Position numbers and translations under genes: made by a program
The notes under the pieces: generated by a model
What the model was told of the DNA's origin: nothing
What the model saw: the letters and a program-made list of their open reading frames with translations, nothing else
Databases searched by the model: none
NCBI GenBank assembly: GCA_013054445.1
Contig: JAAMPI010001195.1
Location: 1-18,030, forward strand
Reading direction: 5' to 3'
From: Cudoniella acicularis
Lineage: Eukaryota; Ascomycota; Leotiomycetes; Helotiales; Helotiaceae
Length of the DNA stretch: 18,030 bases
In this document: positions 8,899 to 16,853 of the stretch, piece by piece
Layout: each line of letters opens with the position of its first letter
How positions within the stretch are numbered: position 1 is the stretch's first letter

Positions 8899-10114
8899 TG
8901 CCGCGTCAGGGAGGAGTCACACCAGTTTTCGGTGTTACTGGGAGATTCATCTGCACGAATAAAGGGGGCGGAGGCTCGTAGACGTCAAACAAAGGTGGAG
9001 ATCAAGTTGGGCGGATCTACTGCTGTGACCCATAGAAAGCTAAATATAGGGAGGCAATTCGCTGTGAGAAGTGTTTCCGCAACCGATGATCAGACAAGGC
9101 TCATCCCTCGGTTGAATCACGAGAACTTGCTTTCTCTATACGAGGTTTTTAAATTCGAAGGCGCGCTCTATACCATCTCTGAGCATATAGCCATATCTAT
9201 TAATCATTTTATCGACTGTGATGAACCGCCTAGTGTAGCATAACTAGCAGCAATTGCCAGCCAGGTGAGTCCTCAACACTTGTCGTTACCGTTCGTAAAA
9301 TAACAAGCTAGTGCCTTGGCGCCATATTATATTTTACATCTGAAGGCTTAACTCACACGGAATTTATGTGCCGCAACGTATTAGTCTCTTTGAACGGAGT
9401 TGCAAAAATCGGTGAGTAGCCTTCGATCAACATCGATTCATGTTGGCTAACGGTCATAGCTAAGCTTGAACAGTGCCGGGAACTCGGCCAGGAAGAAAAG
9501 GTCGATATAACGCCATTTGGTAGAGTTATATGGGGTGTTATGGAAAAATCTTTCGACGTAGATAGAAATTTCGGCATACAAGACTATCCCACTGGTCGGA
9601 GGGTGCCGTAAACTTCTTGTCTATAACAGTGGATGGCACTCTCGAGGAACTTCTATCACATCCGTTTCTTGAGTGCGCTAGAGCAGAAGATCTTCCATGG
9701 TTGGTTTTTTATGCAATAAGGAAAGCCCGTACTATAGTCTCGGCTATCTGATCCATTATTAGTTATGGGTCATACCTACGTGATTAGTTACATCTTTTTA
9801 GCTAGGTTCATGGTGGCTTAAATTTCAACGTCTTACCCTTCTGGCCACCCGTGACATGGCATGTAAAGAATAAATCTCTATTTTTCGGTTATATGTATAT
9901 ATAACAGAATGAATGGAATGACACGGCGCTCTACAACATCATCGCACCATGGCTGCAAAATTGGAGGGTCCCCAAACCTAATGTGCGCACTATTTCGCTT
10001 TTGCTGAATCCAAAGGATGCGGACTGGGGCCCTGGTATAAGACAAGTACTCACAGAATTGTGTGATCAATGCGGGTTTGAGGCTAAGATAACTAAGATAT
10101 TGGAGGATATGTAA
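8899..10114 (+). pseudogene. Protein-kinase-like gene, degenerate
   Basis: Conserved pieces follow the order of a protein kinase fold. There is an N-lobe segment (AVRSVSATDDQTRLIPRLNH, then ENLLSLYEVFKFEGALYTIS; exon to 9264). The exon 9312-9411 reads LYFTSEGLTHTEFMCRNVLV, resembling the catalytic loop but with no HRD. The exon from 9460 gives a GRVIWGVMEK block, and a C-lobe segment reads LEELLSHPFLE (9638-9670). Introns 9265-9311 and 9412-9459 have good borders. A further segment near 9806-9862 joins by an intron (9863-9907) to a last exon 9908-10114 ending ITKILEDM-stop. Breaks: TAA at 9241-9243, where the reading frame otherwise continues as LAAIASQ and CAA would fit; a frame change near 9590; and no clear start codon. 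The missing HRD suggests the ancestor was already a pseudokinase. Assignment of the last exon to the same gene is inferred from frame and spacing. Confidence 0.7.
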
Positions 10115-10185
10115 TTGAAATTTTTATACAGAGCTTCGCCACGTCTGCTATACCAAAATGAACATCGCCTTCAGATCTACCACTC

Positions 10186-10651
10186 TTAAGAACACAGCTG
10201 CTGTTGACCTTTGATTACCAATCCTCCAGCAAGGTCTTCTAAAACATAGTTCATAGGTACTGTCACGGTTACCACATTCAAGCCCTGATCCTCTACGAAA
10301 CGGTTGCATCCGCATGTATCCTAGAACCAGTTAGCCCTACACGTATTGGGAGAGTTATTAATGTATCGGTAGTTGGCTCACCAATTCACTCGTACCGCAC
10401 GGGAGCTTAGGTGCAATCACTCCAGCTTTCGACCCTATAGCTAAAGTCTTTCCTTTCATCCCTAATATAAATTTAGAATCCGGATTAAGACGATAATACA
10501 AGTGCGCGGCCATGATGGCCGTAGGGTCAGAGATGCGGGAAAGGGTGGTGAAGTAGATGCAAGATGATGAGGTGATCGCACGAATAGAAGAAGTCAATGC
10601 AGAAGAGATAGAGCAGGTAAGAAAGAGAATGCTAAAGTGGTTTTGTACCAA
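10186..10651 (-). CDS. Small secreted cysteine-containing protein
   Basis: Two exons on the minus strand, 10651-10382 and 10320-10186, joined across a 61-nt phase-0 intron (donor GTGAGC, branch-like GGCTAACTGG, acceptor CTAG), encode 134 residues. Residues 1-20 look like a signal peptide (MVQNHFSILFLTCSISSALT). The mature part has five Cys (31, 85, 93, 95, 133), including TCGC at 92-95. Without splicing the frame would end at 97 codons and lose three of the Cys. I recognise no family. Small secreted Cys proteins in fungi are often effectors, antimicrobial or self-recognition factors, but nothing here decides among these. The gene is convergent with the kinase-like pseudogene. The good intron and open frame suggest it is intact despite its decayed surroundings. 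Confidence 0.6.
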
Positions 10652-10916
10652 GGTTATATGGGGAAGCCTAGAAGCTAGTTTGTTTCTTTAGGTGTTTTAT
10701 TATTTAGCTAAGGAGTTGGAGGGCATAAAGAGGTCATAGATTATAGTATAGAGTAAGTTATAATAATTTAAGAATTTAGCTCAGACGGACAACGTGCAGG
10801 AGTTTAAGCCGATTTAAGTATAAGGTCAAGGGCATTAAACCTTAGTTTGTGGGGAGCTTAATTATTGTTAGGCGTATCCTTTTATAACAATTCTAGTTGT
10901 TCGCTTTGACCGGACT
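10652..10916. other. Short A+T-rich spacer
   Basis: This lies between the small secreted protein gene (minus, starting at 10651) and the left LTR-like repeat. It should include that gene's promoter. I see no other feature. Confidence 0.3.
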
Positions 10917-11164
10917 TGTAACGTTCTGCCGTCACGTGGTATGCGATATCACGTGGTCGTTGGTTTTAGTCGTCAATTGAAGTGTCAAGTAAATCGGTAT
11001 AGAAGTTATATATTGAAGATTGAACACGCAGCTCTACAAAGGAAAAATATATGGCTATATAGTATAGTGGTAGGTAGTCATATGTTATACAGTTATCGAT
11101 CCAGATCCGCGATCTCATGATTCAGATAACATCCACGTGACATGTCACATGTCGGGTTGTGACA
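10917..11164 (-). mobile_element. Solo-LTR-like sequence, left copy
   Basis: Read on the minus strand, this 248-bp sequence begins TGTCACAACCCGACATG and ends AACGTTACA, the TG...CA form of a retrotransposon LTR. It is related, in opposite orientation, to 13944-14177. Shared blocks include CTTGACACTTCAATTGACGA, a TACCACTAT...TATAGCCATATA block and the terminal AACGTTACA. No internal retroelement coding sequence adjoins it, so it is probably a solo LTR. I could not identify a matching target-site duplication. It contains two CACGTG motifs near 10934-10957. Confidence 0.7.
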
Positions 11165-11170
11165 CTTCCG

Positions 11171-12536
11171 TTAATCCCTAGTCAAGATAATTTCCCTATC
11201 TAGAACCTTGCATGGCCAATCCATCACCCAGCGCAAGTTCGCGGGTATTAGTTCACGGATCCCTCGGACGTCTCGCTCTATAACTTCGTAGTCTCCTCTC
11301 CCATTCATCCACCAAGCATGGCCCAGTCCGCTTTGCAGGACCAACATTCTCGCCATCAGTGCCATCGCGAGCGGATCGTATTGTTCAAGCTTGTTACGAT
11401 ATCCTGGCTGACACCTCACGACTATGAATGCAATGAACCGCTGAAAAGTCTTCGGATCAGCGCCGGAGAAGAACGCTCGATAATGGTGTAGCACGTAATT
11501 TTTCGCTTCTATGTAGATGCTCTTGTCGTTATCTGGCAGTGCTGGGACGTCGAATGCATCCAGCAAGTACGTAAGGTCCTCCTCTATACTTCGTAGTTGT
11601 ATTTGGGCGGCTATAGATAATTTTGCTTCCGGTGCTATGTGAGGCATAGCTTCATACCCAATCCACATGTAGCCTTGCCGACCAAGGAACACATTCTTCT
11701 GTTCGAAAAGGACACCAACCCCTTCTAACATCTTGAATGCCTGGAGTGGAAGCTCATACGCCTCGTTGGGTTGCGCTTGGTGTGCCAGCAGCCAGTATAT
11801 ATGAGAGAGTAGGACAGCTGAGAGCCAAAGCTGTTCCGATAGCTCCTCACCGGGGTTTGACAGAGCTTGGCGGTGGTTCACGAGGGATTGGTCGAGATAC
11901 CGTCTTAGTGCGATCGCCATGTTAGAATCGTTGTGGGAATGAGCGTGGAGGTGAAGCGCAGAGAGCGCTAGCATTGGGTTCAGAACCACTTCGGATTCGA
12001 AGGATAGCTGCGGTATGGTTCGCTGCCACGCCTCTGTGGGTGCACCATTGCAACCGGGTATTGTGTGGCTAACTACGGCAGTATAATGGTACATTAAGCG
12101 CAGCTCCAGAGTCCGCCATCGGCTTGTGCTTATCATAGAGCTTGGATGCGAGCTCAGGGAAGGAATATGTGCATCCGTAGTGCATGTTGAGGCGCCCTGC
12201 GCCGCTACATCCCCCGACAATTGGTACAGAGTAGCTCTCTCGGAATTATGGACGCCGTTGCGAGAAGTACCTGTGCTCCAGTCGCAACACTGGATGTTTA
12301 CATGTCGTCGGCGACAGTTTGAGCAGACAGGCTTAATCTCGTCGCACTAGATTTAGCTTTAGTAGGTATAGGTGGAGTTATGGTTTTTTTTTTTGGTGGT
12401 ATATGTATACCTTTACCTTGCGGAGTCTACAGTCTCGACACCCTGACCGAGACTTTCTAAGCAAAGGTCCCCGCCGTCGGGCGAAAGTACTTGCGGAGTC
12501 CATTAAAGATTCGTTTCTTAAGCTCGACTTGGTCAT
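11171..12536 (-). CDS. Zn2Cys6 transcription factor, UPC2-like
   Basis: Two exons, 12536-12411 and 12346-11171, give 433 residues; the 64-nt phase-0 intron starts GTATAC and ends CTAG. The binuclear zinc cluster is complete: Cys 33, 36, 43, 50, 53 and 62 (C-x2-C-x6-C-x6-C-x2-C-x8-C). The intron falls between Lys42 and Cys43, so an unspliced reading loses the domain. The body resembles the fungal-specific domain of UPC2-type regulators: a YHYTAVVSHTIPG stretch, LNPMLALSALHLHAHS, and near the C-terminus HAWWMNGRGDYEV and LRWVMDWP. It should act in the nucleus as a DNA-binding regulator; its targets cannot be read from sequence. I prefer the ATG at 12536 because an ATG further upstream (12689) would translate an 8-bp microsatellite; 12503 is also possible. 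It shares a promoter region with the divergent NmrA-like gene, which suggests co-regulation. Confidence 0.87.
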
Positions 12537-12942
12537 CGACTTAGATAGCGAAGATGTGAAGATGTGAAGATGCGAAGATGCGAAGATGCGAAGTTCCGAG
12601 ATTCTCGGTCTAACCTTCTTCCGAGTTGGTAAGCAGGATGAGCAGGGCGGTGGGGCAACTACAAAGGCATGGCATGACTGGCCAATCATATATACAAGCG
12701 AACTTCCAAGAGAACCTTACGCTAACTTGGCTTAGGTAACAGACGACCCTATTGCAAATCCAAGAATAAAATAGAGGATTTCTATACTAACTCAAAAGAG
12801 ATAATAAGATCGAGGATGCCTCCTTCCTCAAGAACTATCATTAAACTTAGAGTACTTTCTACCACGGGGTCAAGATTCACATTCACAAAACCAATTGCCT
12901 GACACTTTTACTTTTACTTTTGCTTTAGAAGCAGCCGAGAAC
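12537..12942. promoter_or_regulatory. Shared divergent promoter region (regulator and NmrA-like gene)
   Basis: About 406 bp separates the two divergent start codons. An 8-bp microsatellite, gaagatgY repeated about five and a half times (12550-12593), lies just upstream of the regulator's chosen start, probably in its leader. No specific operator could be assigned. Confidence 0.45.
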
Positions 12943-13875
12943 ATGTCCAAGATTCTTGCTGTCTTTGGCGCTACAGGTGTACAAGGCGGCTCAGTTATCA
13001 ACTATGTGCGAAACAACCCAGAGCTCTCTCAAAAGTACAAGATCCGTGCCATCACCCGTGATGTCAATTCGGAGAAGGCCAAGCAGCTCCAGGAGAAGGT
13101 CGAAGTCGTGCAAGGCGACATGCTCAATCAGGCCTCCCTCGAAACAGCTTTGGCTGGCGCCCACACTATCTTCGCTATGACAACACCTTCTTTCGGTCCC
13201 GGAGGTTTGGAGGTCGAGTACGATAGTGCTAAGGCAATTGCCGACGTCGCCATCCAGAAAGGTTCCGCGTATATCATCTTTAGTACTCTGCCATCAGTCA
13301 TACAGATGTCTGGCGGCAAGTATACTCATGTCACTCCCTTCGACGCCAAGGCAAAGGCGGAGCAGTACATTCGGGGCCTTCCTATCAAGAGCGCCTTCGT
13401 ATCGCTAGGATTTTTTATGGAGAATTTCCAGTCCCAGCCCTTCTTAGCTCCACGGCAGGCTCCCGATGGCACCTGGGTTATGTCTCGCCATATCTCTTCT
13501 AAGACCCAGTTTCCCTTGATCGACGCCACCGGGGACACAGGCAAGGTTGTTGGTGCCATCCTCGCCGAGCCGGACAAGTACGAAAGCAAGACATTCTGTG
13601 CCGCCGCGGCATTGTATACCTTGGAGGAAATAGTCACCATTTTGTCTAAGACTACAGGCAAGACTATTGTCTATAAGCAAATCTCGCTTGAGGACTTCAA
13701 GGAGAGTCTACCGTTCGCACCGGACCTCTTTGCTGATGGGTTCAGCTGTCAAGAGAAGCTCGGCTACTTTGGCCCTGATACCCAGAAGTTGGTTGCTTGG
13801 GCTGCTGAGAACGCCAGAGGCAGACTCACTACTCTTGAAGAATACTTGGAGGCACACCCTCTTCAGCTCGAATAA
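12943..13875 (+). CDS. NmrA-like NAD(P)-binding protein
   Basis: A single uninterrupted exon encodes 310 residues. The N-terminus SKILAVFGATGVQGGSV carries the Rossmann GxxGxxG motif (Gly 9, 12, 15). The YVRNNPELSQKYKIRAITRD segment, the VEVVQGDMLN segment and the later FDAKAKAEQYI block are typical of NmrA-like members of the atypical short-chain dehydrogenases. Some relatives sense NAD(P) redox state and bind GATA-type or other regulators; others are reductases acting on small molecules. The Tyr-x3-Lys catalytic pair of classical SDRs is not evident, which favours a sensor or an atypical reductase. I chose the ATG at 12943, immediately before the Rossmann strand. Codon use looks well kept, and the gene is divergent from the Zn2Cys6 regulator, so the two may form a functional pair. 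Confidence 0.9.
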   Translation: MSKILAVFGATGVQGGSVINYVRNNPELSQKYKIRAITRDVNSEKAKQLQEKVEVVQGDMLNQASLETALAGAHTIFAMTTPSFGPGGLEVEYDSAKAIADVAIQKGSAYIIFSTLPSVIQMSGGKYTHVTPFDAKAKAEQYIRGLPIKSAFVSLGFFMENFQSQPFLAPRQAPDGTWVMSRHISSKTQFPLIDATGDTGKVVGAILAEPDKYESKTFCAAAALYTLEEIVTILSKTTGKTIVYKQISLEDFKESLPFAPDLFADGFSCQEKLGYFGPDTQKLVAWAAENARGRLTTLEEYLEAHPLQLE

Positions 13876-13943
13876 ACGGACAGTATGAAACTACATGGGT
13901 GTTACAAGACCACCCAAGAAGCACAGGAGGGCAAGAAGGACTT

Positions 13944-14177
13944 TGTCACGATCCACATGATCTGTCATGTGATGGATCAGGGGATCTGAGGATTCCGACT
14001 TGCTGGCCCGATCCATGGATCCAGGGATCCATTCTACCACTATCTTTATAGCCATATAGTTTTCTTTGCTGAAGCTTCGTGCTCAACTTCAATACATAAC
14101 TTCTACACTAATTTACTTGACACTTCAATTGACGATTAAAATCCAACGATCATTGCACGTGATAAGAGAACGTTACA
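13944..14177 (+). mobile_element. Solo-LTR-like sequence, right copy
   Basis: This 234-bp sequence begins TGTCACGATCCACATGATC and ends AACGTTACA. It is the inverted counterpart of 10917-11164. Its flanks, gactt before and gactc after, match in four of five bases, which fits a decayed 5-bp target-site duplication. No gag or pol sequence follows. Together the two copies bracket the regulator and NmrA-like genes in inverted orientation. Confidence 0.7.
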
Positions 14178-15038
14178 GACTCCAGGAACAGCAAGAACGC
14201 GTCATACGCCTATTATATTTCTACTTGGTACTCTCAAAGGGTACCTTCGGGTTAGGATTTATTATTGCTAGATTTTGATATTAATTAGCAATATATATAT
14301 ATATTGAAAAAAGCAATAATAGTGAATAACTTGTTAAACAAAAACTTAAAAGAGCGAAGACGAGGACTCTCTTTAGGGGCATCTGTGTTGAAACCAACTT
14401 ACACCGTAGACAAAGCATTAGTATATTTTGGAAAGTATTTACTTCGGGATCCCTAGGAACTTGTTTGGGCTCCTTAAGTATCGTCGTCAAAACTTATCAA
14501 AAATAATATAAGAGAACGGAGGTCAGACCAAGTGTGATTCGCTAAAAGGCGAGAAGTCAAAACGTGCAGAGATTTGATAGATCTTCCTCAGGATGCTCCA
14601 GGTGGTCAGAGTGCTCAAGTGAGGTAGGCAGAAGTACCTTACCTAGGTCTAGTAGCGGGACAATTCCATTCCGTTGGCTGAATAATTGTGCCGATCAAAG
14701 GCCTGATACTTGTTTGTGCCAGACGGAAGGGCCAACTCGTCCTTTGACGCCGGCTGGGGACTTGTACCGTCTCCGTGCCTGCGACGGCTCTTAGGAACAG
14801 ACAACCTGCTTATCTTGGTGCCCATTCCAACTAGCCAAGCAAGCTTCGTCACACTTTTTCTTACCTGGCCTGGATTGCATTCCATTTGTCCTGTCCCTAC
14901 CAGCACAAGTGTGAGGACTGTTGCTACGGTTTCTAGGTATTTTCAAGGAGGATTTCCCTCGCCTTATTATTGAATAATTCCCTATCGACTCCCCTTGAAG
15001 ATTACACTTTACTTTCATCATCACCCGCCTTGGACATA
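14178..15038. other. Intergenic region upstream of the transporter
   Basis: 14178-14520 is A+T-rich and without a gene. 14550-15038 is more balanced in composition and directly precedes the transporter start, so it should hold the promoter and leader. Open frames here (for example minus 14649-14906) have no recognisable domain and I do not call them. Confidence 0.4.
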
Positions 15039-16853
15039 ATGGCTGTGCCAAACGAGAAAGCGACAATGGCTGTTGGAGAGACCGATTCGCCCAAGCCTTC
15101 GACCTTGAACACCCCCGATATGAACAATGCTGGCGACAGCGACAGTGCACACCCGGGAAAGCCTGTTCAGGGCATGGCCGACGACCAGTATCCGCATGGC
15201 TTGAAACTGGTACTCCTCGCAGGAGCGTCTACCGTCGCTGTTTTTCTGATTGCATTAGACCAGGTTAGCACTCTACTCACTCATGCTGACACTGCAAAGA
15301 ATACCTCTGACAACAAAGGCATCCAGACCATCGTTGGCACAGCAATTCCCAAGATCACGGACGAGTTCCACGGCCTCAATGACGTGTCTTGGTATGCCGC
15401 GGCCTACTTTATGACTTTCGGCGCTGTCCAGACCTCTGCCGGCAAGATTTACAAGTACTACAACCTTAAGTGGAGCTTTTTGATGTCCATGCTCATCTTC
15501 GAGGTCGGCAGTTTGATCTGTGGAATTGCACCCAATTCCAAGGCGTTGGTCGTTGGACGGGCCATTGCTGGGTTGGGCGGCGCCGGCCTGTCGGTGGGTG
15601 GCACTAGTATCGTCTCCTTCACCGTCCCGCCAGCAAAGCGACCGATGATGATGGGAGTCATTGGAACGACATATGCCATTGCTGCCGTCCTTGGACCGCT
15701 TCTCGGTGGCGCATTGACCGACCGCGTCACTTGGCGATGGTGTTTTTACATTAACCTGCCGATTGGAGGAGCCGCCGCTGTAGCCGTCTTCTTCTTTTTC
15801 CACCTCCCGGCTGCTGCGGCGCCTCCTCAGGTCTCTTGGACGAAGAAGCTGTTGCATGTGGATCCAGTTGGTATCGCTCTGGCAATGGGAGGCATCACCT
15901 GTTTTATCCTCGCCCTTCAGTATGGAGGAAACACACATCCCTGGAACAGCGGCGTGGTTATCGGTCTCCTCGTCGGCTTTGGACTCCTCGCGATTGCCCT
16001 GGTGGGATGGGAGATCTGGCTGGGCGATTATGCCATGATGCTGCCGAGACTCTACAAACAGCGCTCACTCTCGACCACGGCCCCTTACCAGTTCTTCTTT
16101 ATGGGGAGCTACCTCGTTCTCCTGTACTACCTTCCCATCTACTTCCAGAGTATTCTCCGCGCGAGCCCTATCAAATCCGGCGTTAACAACCTGCCTTTCG
16201 TGCTCGCGGCGGCCGTGTTCGCCCTTGCCGGCGGAGCTGTCGTTATGAAAACGGGTCGCGCGCAACAGGTCATGTTTGTCGGCTCAATACTTGCCACCGT
16301 TGCCATTGGCCTAATCTACACTCTCGATATTGGCAGCTCGACTGGGAAGTGGGTTGGCTATCAATTCTTCACCGGAGCCTCCATGGCCTTTGCCATCATG
16401 CATGGCTTGAGTATTGCCCAAGCCAACGTGGGTCCCGAAGACCTCGCAGCCGTCACGGCCAACCTTTTGTGTACGTGTCCATTTCTTTTTGCCTCTGGGC
16501 ATTGTTCAGGGGGGCTAACTGACATGTTGTACAGTCTTCCAGACAGTTGGAGGTGCATTCAGCACTTCGGCGGGACAGGCAGCCTTCATCAACAGACTGC
16601 TTGTCACTCTCGCCCAACGACGGCCCCAGGAGTGAATCCAGGCCTGGTGCTTCTTACAGGCGCCTCAGAGTTGCATAATGTGTTCTCGCCGGACGTGCTT
16701 CCTGGAGTCCTTGAGGCGTACATGGTCGGTCTCAAGGCCGCCTTCGCAGTTGCAGTTGCCTTCTCTGGTATCGCATTCTTGTGCTCCTTGGCCATTCCCA
16801 TGAAGAAGCTTCCGAGTCATGAATCAGGCGAAGCTCCTATGGCGATGGGCTAG
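15039..16853 (+). CDS. MFS drug/metabolite efflux transporter (DHA2, 14-TMS type) with 3' frameshift
   Basis: Proton-coupled efflux pump of the plasma or vesicle membrane; relatives are common in fungal secondary-metabolite loci. The start ATG is at 15039. Two introns are supported: 15264-15326 (GTTAGC...CCAG, restoring ALDQ-TIVGTAIPKITDEF) and 16471-16534 (GTACGT...ACAG, restoring NLLFFQTVGGAF). Family hallmarks include the motif-A-region segment KIYKYYNLK, GRAIAGLGGAG, the antiporter motif C stretch GTTYAIAAVLGPLLGGALTD and WRWCFYINLPIGG. After intron 2 the frame reads to LAQRR and then meets TGA at 16633, whereas the conserved continuation (PGVNPGLVLLTGAS to the stop at 16853, including the last membrane helix) lies in another frame. 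A small indel near 16617-16626 would explain this: either a real recent inactivation or a sequence error. The rest looks intact. Intron 1 is 63 nt with no stop, so its retention would keep the frame. Confidence 0.85.
   Translation: MAVPNEKATMAVGETDSPKPSTLNTPDMNNAGDSDSAHPGKPVQGMADDQYPHGLKLVLLAGASTVAVFLIALDQVSTLLTHADTAKNTSDNKGIQTIVGTAIPKITDEFHGLNDVSWYAAAYFMTFGAVQTSAGKIYKYYNLKWSFLMSMLIFEVGSLICGIAPNSKALVVGRAIAGLGGAGLSVGGTSIVSFTVPPAKRPMMMGVIGTTYAIAAVLGPLLGGALTDRVTWRWCFYINLPIGGAAAVAVFFFFHLPAAAAPPQVSWTKKLLHVDPVGIALAMGGITCFILALQYGGNTHPWNSGVVIGLLVGFGLLAIALVGWEIWLGDYAMMLPRLYKQRSLSTTAPYQFFFMGSYLVLLYYLPIYFQSILRASPIKSGVNNLPFVLAAAVFALAGGAVVMKTGRAQQVMFVGSILATVAIGLIYTLDIGSSTGKWVGYQFFTGASMAFAIMHGLSIAQANVGPEDLAAVTANLLCTCPFLFASGHCSGGLTDMLYSLPDSWRCIQHFGGTGSLHQQTACHSRPTTAPGVNPGLVLLTGASELHNVFSPDVLPGVLEAYMVGLKAAFAVAVAFSGIAFLCSLAIPMKKLPSHESGEAPMAMG

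Noticed and set aside
12895..12942. N-terminal extension of the NmrA-like protein
   Set aside because: It has no ATG and adds a low-complexity stretch before the Rossmann strand; the ATG at 12943 fits the family.
15273..15938. Long minus-strand frame (221 codons) opposite the transporter
   Set aside because: It is a shadow of the strongly supported plus-strand MFS coding sequence and has no protein-family features.
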